A stretch of 64,000 bases of DNA from positions 3,411,501-3,475,500 of the forward strand of contig NW_027478166.1 of NCBI RefSeq assembly GCF_051020975.1, given 5' to 3'. Source of the stretch: Osmia lignaria lignaria. Lineage: Eukaryota > Arthropoda > Insecta > Hymenoptera > Megachilidae. Position numbers and translations under genes: made by a program. The notes below the pieces were generated by a model. It made no database searches. It had not been told where the DNA came from and saw nothing but the letters and a program-made list of their open reading frames with translations. This document shows positions 48,105-61,628 of this stretch, piece by piece (position 1 is the first letter of the stretch; the number at the start of each line of letters is the position of its first letter).

Positions 48105-50680
48105 TGATCAGATGCGTAGTTCTCGAGATATATCAAGATATTTAAAAGTTCCGAAGCCGCACCTACATAATAGAGATACAGAAACACCGTGGCCCCTTTC
48201 TTTAAGATAACTCTGCACTATTGCGAGCTGCAAATGCCACTTCCAGCTTAGCTGTGCAGAGGAAGAACAACAAGAAGAAGAAATATCTCGAAATATGTCC
48301 GTCAGGCCCCTTCCCTTGAGATAAATATGCAAATATCTCGGAAACGAAGCGAGCTATGGCAAAATGTTAAGAGACCTTTTTTGTAGAGAATTAAGTTTCC
48401 TACTTTTTATGTTCGATGATATTTTTTGATCAGATACGTAGTTCTCGAGATATATCAAGATATTTAAAAGTTCCGAAGCTGCACCAACATAATAGAGGTA
48501 CAGAAACACCGTGGCCTCTTTCTTTGAGATAACTCTGCACTATTGCGAGCTGGAAATGCCACTTCCAGTTTAGCTGTGCAGAAGAAGAACAACAAGAAGA
48601 AGAAATATCTCGAAATATGTCCGTCAGGCCCCTTCCCTTGAGATAAATCTGCAAATATCTCGGAAACGAAGAGAGCTATGGCAAAATGTTAAGAGACCTT
48701 TTTTGTAGAGAATTAAGTTTCCTACTTTTCATGTTCTATGATATTTTTTGATCAGATGCGTAGTTCTCGAGATATATCAAGATATTTAAAAGTTCCGAAG
48801 CCGCACCAACATAATAGAGATACAGAAACACCGTGGCCCCTTTCTTTGAGATAACTCTGCACTAGTGCGAGCCGCAAATGCCACTTCCAGCTTAGCTGTG
48901 CAGAAGAAGAACAACAAGAAGAAGAAATATCTCGAAATATGTCCGTCAAGCCCCTTCCCTTGAGATAAATATGCAAATATCTCGGAAACGAAGCGAGCTA
49001 TGGCAAAATGTTAAGAGACCTTTTTTGTAGAGAATTATGTTTCCTACAATTTATGTTCTATGATATTTTTTGATCAGAAGCGTAGTTTTCGAGATATATC
49101 GAGATATTTAAAAGTTACGAAGCCGCACCAACATAATAGAGATACAGAAACACCGTGGCCCCTTTCTTTGAGATAACTCTGCAATAGTGCGAGCCGCAAA
49201 TGCCACTTCCAGCTTAGCTGTGCAGAAGAAGAACAACAAGAAGAAGAAATATTTCGAAATATGTCCGACAGGCCCCTTCCCTTGAGATAAATCTGCAAAT
49301 ATCTCGGAAACGAAGCGAGCTATGGCGAAATGTTAAGAGACCTTTTTTGTAGAGAATTAAGTTTCCTACTTTTTATCTTCTATGATATTTTTTGATCAGA
49401 TGCGTAGTTCTCGAGATATATCAAGATATTTAAAAGTGCCGAAGCCGCACCAACATAATACAGATACAGAAACACCGTGGCCCCTTTCTTTGAGATAACT
49501 CTGCACTAGTGCGAGCCGCAAATGCCACTTCCAGCTTAGCTGTGCAGAAGAAGAACAACAAGAAGAAGAAATATCTCGAAATATGTCCGTCAGGCCCCTT
49601 CCCTTGAGATAAATCTGCAAATATCTCGGAAACGAAGCGAGCTATGGCAAAATGTTCGGAGACCTTTTTTGTAGAGAATTATGTTTCCTACAATTTATGT
49701 TCTAGGATATTTTTTGATCAGAAGCGTAGTTTTCGAGATATATCGAGATATTTAAAAGTTCCGAAGCCGCACCAACATAATAGAGATACAGAAACACGGT
49801 GGCCCCTTTCTTTGAGATAACTCTGCACTAGTGCGAGCCGCAAATGCCACTTCCAGCTTAGCTGTGCAGAAGAAGAACAACAAGAAGAAGAAATATCTCG
49901 AAATATGTCCGTCAGGCCCCTTCCCTTGAGATAAATCTGCAAATATCTCGGAAACGAAGCGAGCTATGGCAAAATGTTTAGAGACCTTTCTTGTAGAGAA
50001 TTAAGTTTCCTACTTTTTATGTAGTATGATATTTTTTGATCAGATGCGTAGTTCTCGAGATATATCAAGATATTTAAAAGTTCCGAAGCCGCACCAATAT
50101 AATAGAGGTACAGAAACACCGTGGCCCCTTTCTTTGGGATAACTCTGCACTATTGCGAGCTGCAAATGCCACTTCCAGCTTAGCTGTGCAGAAGAAGAAC
50201 AACAAGAAGAAGAAATATCTCGAAATATGTCCGTCAGGCCCCTTCCCTTGAGATAAATCTGCAAATATCTCGGAAACGAAGCGAGCTATGGCAAAATGTT
50301 AAGAGACCTTTTTTGTAGAGAATTATGTTTCCTACAATTTATGTTCTAGGATATTTTTTGATCAGAAGCGTAGTTTTCGAGATATATCGAGATATTTAAA
50401 AGTTCCGAAGCCGCACCAACATAATAGAGATACAGAAACACGGTGGCCCCTTTCTTTGAGATAACTCTGCACTAGTGCGAGCCGCAAATGCCACTTCCAG
50501 CTTAGCTGTGCAGAAGAAGAACAACAAGAAGAAGAAATATCTCGAAATATGTCCGTCAGGCCCCTTCCCTTGAGATAAATATGCAAATATCTCGGAAACG
50601 AAGCGAGCTATGGCAAAATGTTAAGAGACCTTTTTTGTAGAGAATTAAGTTTCCTACTTTTTATGTTCTATGATATTTTT
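48105..50680. repeat. Seven-monomer HOR, unit 3, expanded (a-b-c-e-f-g-d-g)
   Basis: Eight monomers, 2576 bp. Monomer d is missing from its usual place after c and appears after g, followed by a second g. The a and c copies end in ATAAATATGC, as g does, which suggests exchange with g. The c copy has GATATTTTTTG rather than GATACTTTTTG. The arrangement needs at least two unequal exchanges. Confidence 0.86.
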
Positions 50681-52290
50681 TGATCAGATGCGTAGTTCTC
50701 GAGATATATCAAGATATTTAAAAGTTCCGAAGCCGCACCTACATAATAGAGATACAGAAACACCGTGGCCCCTTTCTTTAAGATAACTCTGCACTATTGC
50801 GAGCTGCAAATGCCACTTCCAGCTTAGCTGTGCAGAGGAAGAACAACAAGAAGAAGAAATATCTCGAAATATGTCCGTCAGGCCAGTTCCTTTGAGCTGA
50901 ATCTGCAAATATCTCGGAAACGAAGAGAGCTATGGCAAAATGTTAAGAGACCTTTTTTGTAGAGAATTAAGTTTCCTACTTTTTATGTTCGATGATATTT
51001 TTTGATCAGATACGTAGTTCTCGAGATATATCAAGATATTTAAAAGTTCCGAAGCTGCACTAACATAATAGAGGTACAGAAACACCGTGGCCTCTTTCTT
51101 TGAGATAACTCTGCACTATTGCGAGCTGGAAATGCCACTTACAGTTTAGCTGTGCAGAAGAAGAACAACAAGAAGAAGAAATATCTCGAAATATGTCCGT
51201 CAGGCCCCTTCCCTTGAGATAAATCTGCAAATATCTCGGAAACGAAGAGAGCTATGGCAAAATGTTAAGACACCTTTTTTGTAGAGAATTAAGTTTCCTA
51301 CTTTTCATGTTCTATGATACTTTTTGATCAGATGCATAGTTCTCGAGATATATCAAGATATTTAAAAGTTCCGAAGCCGCACCAACATAATAGAGATACA
51401 GAAACACCGTGGCCCCTTTCTTTGAGATAACTCTGCACTAGTGCGAGCCGCAAATGCCACTTCCAGCTTAGCTGTGCAGAAGAAGAACAACAAGAAGAAG
51501 AAATATCTCGAAATATGTCCGTCAGGCCCCTTCCCTTGAGATAAATCTGCAAATATCTCGGAAACGAAGCGAGCTATGGCAAAATGTTTAGAGACCTTTC
51601 TTGTAGAGAATTAAGTTTCCTACTTTTTATGTAGTATGATATTTTTTGATCAGATGCGTAGTTCTCGAGATATATCAAGATATTTAAAAGTTCCGAAGCC
51701 GCACCAATATAATAGAGGTACAGAAACACCGTGGCCCCTTTCTTTGGGATAACTCTGCACTATTGCGAGCTGCAAATGCCACTTCCAGCTTAGCTGTGCA
51801 GAAGAAGAACAACAAGAAGAAGAAATATCTCGAAATATGTCCGTCAGGCCCCTTCCCTTGAGATAAATCTGCAAATATCTCGGAAACGAAGCGAGCTATG
51901 GCAAAATGTTAAGAGACCTTTTTTGTAGAGAATTATGTTTCCTACAATTTATGTTCTAGGATATTTTTTGATCAGAAGCGTAGTTTTCGAGATATATCGA
52001 GATATTTAAAAGTTCCGAAGCCGCACCAACATAATAGAGATACAGAAACACGGTGGCCCCTTTCTTTGAGATAACTCTGCACTAGTGCGAGCCGCAAATG
52101 CCACTTCCAGCTTAGCTGTGCAGAAGAAGAACAACAAGAAGAAGAAATATCTCGAAATATGTCCGTCAGGCCCCTTCCCTTGAGATAAATATGCAAATAT
52201 CTCGGAAACGAAGCGAGCTATGGCAAAATGTTAAGAGACCTTTTTTGTAGAGAATTAAGTTTCCTACTTTTTATGTTCTATGATATTTTT
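50681..52290. repeat. Seven-monomer HOR, unit 4, contracted (a-b-c-d-g)
   Basis: Five monomers, 1610 bp, with e and f absent so that d joins g directly, the same d-g joint as at the end of unit 3. The b copy has private marks CACTAACATAAT (shared with unit 5) and ACTTACAGTTTAGC. The c copy has GATGCATAG. Confidence 0.87.
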
Positions 52291-54544
52291 TGATCAGATG
52301 CGTAGTTCTCGAGATATATCAAGATATTTAAAAGTTCCGAAGCCGCACCTACATAATAGAGATACAGAAACACCGTGGCCCCTTTCTTTAAGATAACTCT
52401 GCACTATTGCGAGCTGCAAATGCCACTTCCAGCTTAGCTGTGCAGAGGAAGAACAACAAGAAGAAGAAATATCTCGAAATATGTCCGTCAGGCCAGTTCC
52501 TTTGAGCTGAATCTGCAAATATCTCGGAAACGAAGAGAGCTATGGCAAAATGTTAAGAGACCTTTTTTGTAGAGAATTAAGTTTCCTACTTTTTATGTTC
52601 GATGATATTTTTTGATCAGATACGTAGTTCTCGAGATATATCAAGATATTTAAAAGTTCCGAAGCTGCACTAACATAATAGAGGTACAGAAACACCGTGG
52701 CCTCTTTCTTTGAGATAACTCTGCACTATTGCGAGCTGGAAATGCCACTTCCAGTTTAGCTGTGCAGAAGAAGAACAACAAGAAGAAGAAATATCTCGAA
52801 ATATGTCCGTCAGGCCCCTTCCCTTGAGATAAATCTGCAAATATCTCGGAAACGAAGAGAGCTATGGCAAAATGTTAAGACACCTTTTTTGTAGAGAATT
52901 AAGTTTCCTACTTTTCATGTTCTATGATACTTTTTGATCAGATGCGTAGTTCTCGAGATATATCAAGATATTTAAAAGTTCCGAAGCCGCACCAACATAA
53001 TAGAGATACAGAAACACCGTGGCCCCTTTCTTTGAGATAACTCTGCACTAGTGCGAGCCGCAAATGCCACTTCCAGCTTAGCTGTGCAGAAGAAGAACAA
53101 CAAGAAGAAGAAATATCTCGAAATATGTCCGTCAGGCCCCTTCCCTTGAGATAAATCTGCAAATATCTCGGAAACGAAGCGAGCTATGGCAAAATGTTTA
53201 GAGACCTTTCTTGTAGAGAATTAAGTTTCCTACTTTTTATGTAGTATGATATTTTTTGATCAGATGCGTAGTTCTCGAGATATATCAAGATATTTAAAAG
53301 TTCCGAAGCCGCACCAATATAATAGAGGTACAGAAACACCGTGGCCCCTTTCTTTGGGATAACTCTGCACTATTGCGAGCTGCAAATGCCACTTCCAGCT
53401 TAGCTGTGCAGAAGAAGAACAACAAGAAGAAGAAATATCTCGAAATATGTCCGTCAGGCCACTTCCCTTGAGATGAATCTGCAAATATCTCGGAAACGAA
53501 GCGAGCTATGGCAAAATGTTAAGAGACCTTTTTTGTAGAGAATAATGTTTCCTACAATTTACGCTCTATGATATTTTTTGATCAGAAGCGTAGTTTTCGA
53601 GATATATCGAGATATTTAAAAGTTCCGAAGCCGCACCAACATAATAGAGATACAGAAACACCGTGGCCCCTTTCTTTGAGATAACTCTGCACTAGTGCGA
53701 GCCGCAAATGCCACTTCCAGCTTAGCTGTGCAGAGGAAGAACAACAAGAAGAAGAAATATCTCGAAATATGTCCGTCAGGCCAGTTCCTTTGAGCTGAAT
53801 CTGCAAATATCTCGGAAACGAAGCGAGCTATGGCAAAATGTTAAGAGACCTTTTTTGTAGAGAATTAAGTTTCCTACTTTTTATGTTCGATGATATTTTT
53901 TGATCAGATGCGTAGTTCTCGAGATATATCAAGATATTTAAAAGTTCCGAAGCTGCACCAACATAATAGAGGTACAGAAACACCGTGGCCTCTTTCTTTG
54001 AGATAACTCTGCACTATTGCGAGCTGCAAATGCCACTTCGAGCTTAGCTGTGCAGAAGAAGAACAACAAGAAGAAGAAATATCTCGAAATATGTCCGTCA
54101 GGCCCCTCCCCTTGAGATAAATCTGCAAATATCTCGGAAACGAAGAGAGCTATGGCAAAATGTTAAGAGACCTTTTTTGTAGAGAATTATGTTTCCTACA
54201 ATTTATGTTCTAGGATATTTTTTGATCAGAAGCGTAGTTTTCGAGATATATCGAGATATTTAAAAGTTCCGAAGCCGCACCAACATAATAGAGATACAGA
54301 AACACGGTGGCCCCTTTCTTTGAGATAACTCTGCACTAGTGCGAGCCGCAAATGCCACTTCCAGCTTAGCTGTGCAGAAGAAGAACAACAAGAAGAAGAA
54401 ATATCTCGAAATATGTCCGTCAGGCCCCTTCCCTTGAGATAAATATGCAAATATCTCGGAAACGAAGCGAGCTATGGCAAAATGTTAAGAGACCTTTTTT
54501 GTAGAGAATTAAGTTTCCTACTTTTTATGTTCTATGATATTTTT
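52291..54544. repeat. Seven-monomer HOR, unit 5 (a-b-c-d-h-i-g)
   Basis: Seven monomers, 2254 bp, but e-f is replaced by h-i. Monomer h has AATAATGTTTCC, TACGCTCTATG and a Q end. Monomer i has CACTTCGAGC and GGCCCCTCCCCTTGAG. The d copy ends GGCCACTTCCCTTGAGATG, unlike d in earlier units. The unit ends in g (GTTCTAGGATAT, ACACGGTGG). Confidence 0.88.
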
Positions 54545-56476
54545 TGATCAGATGCGTAGTTCTCGAGATATATCAAGATATTTAAAAGTTCCGAAGCCGC
54601 ACCTACATAATAGAGATACAGAAACACCGTGGCCCCTTTCTTTAAGATAACTCTGCACTATTGCGAGCTGCAAATGCCACTTCCAGCTTAGCTGTGCAGA
54701 GGAAGAACAACAAGAAGAAGAAATATCTCGAAATATGTCCGTCAGGCCAGTTCCTTTGAGCTGAATCTGCAAATATCTCGGAAACGAAGAGAGCTATGGC
54801 AAAATGTTAAGAGACCTTTTTTGTAGAGAATTAAGTTTCCTACTTTTTATGTTCGATGATATTTTTTGATCAGATACGTAGTTCTCGAGATATATCAAGA
54901 TATTTAAAAGTTCCGAAGCTGCACCAACATAATAGAGGTACAGAAACACCGTGGCCTCTTTCTTTGAGATAACTCTGCACTATTGCGAGCTGGAAATGCC
55001 ACTTCCAGTTTAGCTGTGCAGAAGAAGAACAACAAGAAGAAGAAATATCTCGAAATATGTCCGTCAGGCCCCTTCCCTTGAGATAAATCTGCAAATATCT
55101 CGGAAACGAAGAGAGCTATGGCAAAATGTTAAGACACCTTTTTTGTAGAGAATTAAGTTTCCTACTTTTCATGTTCTATGATACTTTTTGATCAGATGCG
55201 TAGTTCTCGAGATATATCAAGATATTTAAAAGTTCCGAAGCCGCACCAACATAATAGAGATACAGAAACACCGTGGCCCCTTTCTTTGAGATAACTCTGC
55301 ACTAGTGCGAGCCGCAAATGCCACTTCCAGCTTAGCTGTGCAGAAGAAGAACAACAAGAAGAAGAAATATCTCGAAATATGTCCGTCAGGCCCCTTCCCT
55401 TGAGATAAATCTGCAAATATCTCGGAAACGAAGCGAGCTATGGCAAAATGTTTAGAGACCTTTCTTGTAGAGAATTAAGTTTCCTACTTTTTATGTAGTA
55501 TGATATTTTTTGATCAGATGCGTAGTTCTCGAGATATATCAAGATATTTAAAAGTTCCGAAGCCGCACCAATATAATAGAGGTACAGAAACACCGTGGCC
55601 CCTTTCTTTGGGATAACTCTGCACTATTGCGAGCTGCAAATGCCACTTCCAGCTTAGCTGTGCAGAAGAAGAACAACAAGAAGAAGAAATATCTCGAAAT
55701 ATGTCCGTCAGGCCACTTCCCTTGAGATGAATCTGCAAATATCTCGGAAACGAAGCGAGCTATGGCAAAATGTTAAGAGACCTTTTTTGTAGAGAATAAT
55801 GTTTCCTACAATTTACGCTCTATGATATTTTTTGATCAGAAGCGTAGTTTTCGAGATATATCGAGATATTTAAAAGTTCCGAAGCCGCACCAACATAATA
55901 GAGATACAGAAACACCGTGGCCCCTTTCTTTGAGATAACTCTGCACTAGTGCGAGCCGCAAATGCCACTTCCAGCTTAGCTGTGCAGAGGAAGAACAACA
56001 AGAAGAAGAAATATCTCGAAATATGTCCGTCAGGCCAGTTCCTTTGAGCTGAATCTGCAAATATCTCGGAAACGAAGCGAGCTATGGCAAAATGTTAAGA
56101 GACCTTTTTTGTAGAGAATTAAGTTTCCTACTTTTTATGTTCGATGATATTTTTTGATCAGATGCGTAGTTCTCGAGATATATCAAGATATTTAAAAGTT
56201 CCGAAGCTGCACCAACATAATAGAGGTACAGAAACACCGTGGCCTCTTTCTTTGAGATAACTCTGCACTATTGCGAGCTGCAAATGCCACTTCGAGCTTA
56301 GCTGTGCAGAAGAAGAACAACAAGAAGAAGAAATATCTCGAAATATGTCCGTCAGGCCCCTCCCCTTGAGATAAATCTGCAAATATCTCGGAAACGAAGA
56401 GAGCTATGGCAAAATGTTAAGAGACCTTTTTTGTAGAGAATTAAGTTTCCTACTTTTCATGTTCTATGATATTTTT
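54545..56476. repeat. Seven-monomer HOR, unit 6 (a-b-c-d-h-i)
   Basis: Six monomers that repeat unit 5 at an offset of 2254 bp but lack the closing g. The sequence then passes into an ordinary copy at 56477 (CTTTTCATG tail, CCACTTTCAGC). This marks the right end of the seven-monomer HOR domain, which spans about 12.9 kb in total. Confidence 0.87.
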
Positions 56477-57442
56477 TGATCAGATGCGTAGTTCTCGAGA
56501 TATATCAAGATATTTAAAAGTTCCGAAGCCGCACCAACATAATAGAGATACAGAAACACCGTGGCCCCTTTCTTTCAGATAACTCTGCACTAGTGCGAGC
56601 CGCAAATGCCACTTTCAGCTTAGCTGTGCAGAAGAAGAACAACAAGAAGAAGAAATATCTCGAAATATGTCCGTCAGGCCCCTTCCCTTGAGATATATCT
56701 GCAAATATCTCGGAAACGAAGCGAGCTATGGCAAAATGTTGAGAGACCTTTTTTGTATAGAATTATGTTTCCTACAATTTATGTTCTATGATATTTTTTG
56801 ATCAGAAGCGTAGTTTTCGAGATATATCGAGATATTTAAAAGTTCCGAAGCCGCACCAACATAATAGAGATACAGAAACACCGTGGCCCCTTTCGTTGAG
56901 ATAACTCTGCACTAGTGCGAGCCGCAAATGCCACTTCCAGCTTAGCTGTGCAGAGGAAGAACAACAAGAAGAAGAAATATCTCGAAATATGTCCGTCAGG
57001 CCAGTTCCTTTGAGCTGAATCTGCAAATATCTCGGAAACGAAGCGAGCTATGGCAAAATGTTAAGAGACCTTTTTTGTAGAGAATTAAGTTTCCTACTTT
57101 TTATGTTCTATGATATTTTTTGATCAGATGCGTCGTTCTCGAGATATATCAAGATATTTAAAAGTTCCGAAACCGCACCAACATAATAGAGATACCGAAA
57201 CACCGTGGCCCCTTTCTTTGAGATAACTCTGCACTATTGCGAGCTGTAAATGCCACTTCCAGCTTAGCTGTGCAGAAGAAGAACAACAAGAAGAAGAAAT
57301 ATCTCGAAATATGTCCGTCAGGCCCCTTCCCTTGAGATATATCTGCAAATATCTCGGAAACCAAGCGAGCTATGGCAAAATGTTAAGAGACCTTTTTTGT
57401 AGAGAATTATGTTTCCTACTTTTTATGTTCTATGATATTTTC

Positions 57443-58408
57443 TGATCAGACGCGTAGTTCTCGAGATATATCAAGATATTTAAAAGTTCCGAAGCCGCAC
57501 CAACATAATAGAGATACAGAAACACCGTGGCCCCTTTCTTTGAGATAACTCTGCACTATTGCGAGCTGCAAATGCCACTTCCAGCTTAGCTGTGCAGAAG
57601 AAGAACAACAAGAAGAAGAAATATCTCGAAATATGTCCGTCAGGCCCCTTCCCTTGAGATAAATCTGCAAATATCTCGGAAACGAAGCGAGCTATGGCAA
57701 AATGTTAAGAGACCTTATGTGTAGAGAATTAAGTTTCCTACTTTTTATGTTCTATGGTATTTTTTGATCAGATGCGTAGTTCTCGAGATATATCAAGATA
57801 TTTAAAAGTTCCGAAGCCGCACCAACATAATAGAGATACAGAAACACCGTGGCCCCTCTCTTTGAGATAACTCTGCACTATTGCGAGCTGGAAATGCCAC
57901 TTCCAGTTTAGCTGTGCAGAAGAAGAACAACAAGAAGAAGAAATATCTCGAAATATGTCCGTCAGGCCCCTTCCCTTGAGATAAATCTGCAAATATCTCG
58001 GAAACGAAGCGAGCTATGGCAAAATGTTAAGAGACCTTATGTGTAGAGAATTAAGTTTCCTACTTTTTATGTTCTATGGTATTTTTTGATCAGATGCGTA
58101 GTTCTCGAGATATATCAAGATATTTAAAAGTTCCGAAGCCGCACCAACATAATAGAGATACAGAAACACCGTGGCCCCTCTCTTTGAGATAACTCTGCAC
58201 TATTGCGAGCTGGAAATGCCACTTCCAGTTTAGCTGTGCAGAAGAAGAACAACAAGAAGAAGAAATATCTCGAAATATGTCCGTCAGGCCCCTTCCCTTG
58301 AGATAAATCTGCAAATATCTCGGAAACGAAGAGAGCTATGGCAAAATGATAAGAGACCTTTTTTGTAGAGAATTAAGTTGCCTACTTTTTATGTTCTATG
58401 ATATTTTT
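57443..58408. repeat. Repeated segment with N-like doublet, first copy
   Basis: The monomer at 57443 (TTTCTGATCAGACGCG) is followed by two nearly identical copies at 57765 and 58087, with GACCTTATGTGTAG and CTATGGTAT ahead of them and GAGCTGGAAATG inside. The second has GAAGAGAGC, ATGATAAG and AAGTTGCC in its tail. The series recurs at 60985-61628 (offset 3542 bp, 11 monomers), but with only one copy of the doublet. The doublet is therefore a gain here or a loss there. Confidence 0.83.
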
Positions 58409-60984
58409 TGATCAGATGCGTAGTTCTCGAGATATATCAAGATATTTAAAAGTTCCGAAGCCGCACCAACATAATAGAGATACAGAAACACCGTGGCCCC
58501 TCTCTTTGAGATAACTCTGCACTATTGCGAGCTGCAAATGCCACTTCCAGCTTAGCTGTACAGAAGAGGAACAACAAGAAGAAGAAATATCTCGCAATAT
58601 GTCCGTCAGGCCCCTTCCCTTGAGATAAATCTGCAAATATCTCGGAAACGATGCCAGCTATGGGAAAATGTTAAGAGACCTTTTTTGTAGAGAATTAAGT
58701 TCCCTACTTTTTATCTTCTATGGTATTTTTTGATTAGATGCGTAGTTCTCGAGATATATCAAGATATTTAAAAGTTCCGAAGCCGCACCAACATAATAGA
58801 GATACAGAAACACCGTGGCCCCTTTCTTTGAGATAACTCTGCACTAGTGCGAGCCGCAAATGCCACTTACAGCTTAGCTGTGCAGAAGAAGAACAACAAG
58901 AAGAAGAAATATCTCGAAATATGTCCGTCAGGCCCCTTCCCTTGATATAAATCTGCAAATATCTCGGAAACGAAGCGAGCTATGGCAAAATGTTAAGAGA
59001 CCTTTTTTGTAGCGAATTAAGTTTCCTACTTTTTATGTTCTATGATATTTTTTGATCAGATGCGTAGTTCTCGAGATATATCAAGATATTTAAAAGTTCC
59101 GAAGCCGCACCAACATAATAGAGATACAGAAACACCGTGGCCCCTTTCTTTCAGATAGCTATGCACTATTGCGAGCTGCAAATGCCACTTCCAGCTTAGC
59201 TGTGCAGAAGAAGAACAACAAGAAGAAGAAATATCTCGAAATATGTCCGTCAGGCCCCTTACCTTGAGATAAATCTGCAAATATCTCGGAAACGAAGCGA
59301 GCTATGGCAAAATGTTAAGAGACCTTTTTTGTAGAGAATTAAGTTTCCTACTTTTTATCTTCTATGATATTTTCTGATCAGATGCGTAGTTCTCGAGATA
59401 TATCAAGATATTTAAAAGTTCCGAAGCCGCACCAACATAATAGAGATACAGAAACACCGTGGCCCCTTTCTTTGAGATAACTCTGCACTATTGCGAGCTG
59501 CAAATGCCACTTTCAGCTTAGCTGTGCAGAAGAAGAACAACAAGAAGAAGAAATATCTCGAAATATGTCCGTCAGGCCCCTTCCCTTGAGATAAATCTGC
59601 AAATATCTCGGAAACGAAGCGAGCTATGGCAAAATGTTAAGAGACCTTTTTTGTAGAGAATTATGTTTCCTACAATTTATCTTCTATGATATTTTTTGAT
59701 CAGAAGCGTAGTTTTCGAGATATATCGAGATATTTCAAAGTTCCGAAGCCGCACCAACATAATAGAGATACAGAAACACCGTGGCTCCTTTCGTCGAGAT
59801 AACTCTGCACTATTGCGAGCCGCAAATACCACTTCCAGCTTAGCTGTGCAGAAGAAGAACAACAAGAAGAAGAAATATCTCGAAATATGTCCGTCAGGCC
59901 CCTTCCCTTGAGATAAATCTGCAAATATCTCGGAAACGAAGCGAGCTATGGCAAAATGTTAAGAGACCTTTTTTGTAGAGAATTAAGTTTCCTACTTTTT
60001 ATGTTCTATGATATTTTTTGATCAGATGCGTAGTTCTCGAGATATATCAAGATATTCAAAAGTTCCGAAGCCGCACCAACATAATAGAGATACAGAAACA
60101 CCGTGGCCCCTTTCTTTGAGATAACTCTGCACTAGTGCGAGCCGCAAATGCCACTTCCAGCTTAGCTGTGCAGAAGAAGAACAACAAGAAGAAGAAATAT
60201 CTCGAAATATGTCCGTCAGGCCCCTTCCCTTGAGATAAATATGCAAATATCTCGGAAACGAAGCGAGCTATGGCAAAATGTTAAGCGACCTTTTTTGTAG
60301 AGAATTAAGTTTCCTACTTTTTATGTTCTATGATATTTTTTGATCAGATGCGTAGTTCTCGAGATATATCAAGATATTTAAAAGTTCCGAAGCTGCACCA
60401 ACATAATAGAGGTGCAGAAACACCGTGGCCCCTCTCTTTGAGATAACTCTGCACAATTGCGAGCTGCAAATGCCACTTCCAGCTTAGCTGTGCAGAAGAA
60501 GAACAACAAGAAGAAGAAATATCTCGAAATATGTCCGTCAGGACCCTTCCCTTGAGATAAATCTGCAAATATCTCGGAAACAAAGCGAGCTATTGCAAAA
60601 CGTTAAGAGACCTTTTTTGTAGAGAATTAAGTTTCCTACTTTTTATGTTCTATGATATTTTTTGATCAGATGCGTAGTTCTCGAGATATATCAAGATATT
60701 TAAAAGTTCCGAAGCTGCACCAACATAATAGAGGTGCAGAAACACCGTGGCCTCTTTCTTTGAGATAACTCTGCACTATTGCGAGCTGCAAATGCCACTT
60801 CCAGCTCAGCTGTGCAGAAGAGGAACAACAAGAAGAAGAAATATCTCGAAATATGTCCGTCAGGCCCCTTCCCTTGAGATAAATCTGCAAATATCTCGGA
60901 AACGAAGCGAGCTATGGCAAAATGTTAAGAGACCTTTTTTGTAGAGAATTATGTTTCCTACTTTTTATGTTCTATGATATTTTC
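58409..60984. repeat. Mixed monomers, including the H/CTTTCAG pair and a GAGGTGCAG pair
   Basis: Eight monomers. 58409 has private GTACAGAAGAGG, CTCGCAATATG and ATGCCAGCTATGGG. 58731 has ACTTACAGC and TTGATATAAATC. 59053-59696 is the H/CTTTCAG pair shared with 21705-22348. 59697 is a divergent A-headed copy with TGGCTCCTTTCGTCGAG and AATACCACTTCC. 60341 and 60663 share AGAGGTGCAG and are adjacent relatives. Confidence 0.72.
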
Positions 60985-61628
60985 TGATCAGACGCGTAGT
61001 TCTCGAGATATATCAAGATATTTAAAAGTTCCGAAGCCGCACCAACATAATAGAGATACAGAAACACCGTGGCCCCTTTCTTTGAGATAACTCTGCACTA
61101 TTGCGAGCTGCAAATGCCACTTCCAGCTTAGCTGTGCAGAAGAAGAACAACAAGAAGAAGAAATATCTCGAAATATGTCCGTCAGGCCCCTTCCCTTGAG
61201 ATAAATCTGCAAATATCTCGGAAACGAAGCGAGCTATGGCAAAATGTTAAGAGACCTTATGTGTAGAGAATTAAGTTTCCTACTTTTTATGTTCTATGGT
61301 ATTTTTTGATCAGATGCGTAGTTCTCGAGATATATCAAGATATTTAAAAGTTCCGAAGCCGCACCAACATAATAGAGATACAGAAACACCGTGGCCCCTC
61401 TCTTTGAGATAACTCTGCACTATTGCGAGCTGGAAATGCCACTTCCAGTTTAGCTGTGCAGAAGAAGAACAACAAGAAGAAGAAATATCTCGAAATATGT
61501 CCGTCAGGCCCCTTCCCTTGAGATAAATCTGCAAATATCTCGGAAACGAAGAGAGCTATGGCAAAATGATAAGAGACCTTTTTTGTAGAGAATTAAGTTG
61601 CCTACTTTTTATGTTCTATGATATTTTT
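60985..61628. repeat. Repeated segment, second copy without the doublet
   Basis: Two monomers matching 57443 and 57765/58087. The head of the second matches 57765 at 3542 bp. Its tail (GAAGAGAGC, ATGATAAG, AAGTTGCC) matches that of 58087 at 3220 bp, consistent with loss or gain of exactly one monomer between the two loci. Confidence 0.82.
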
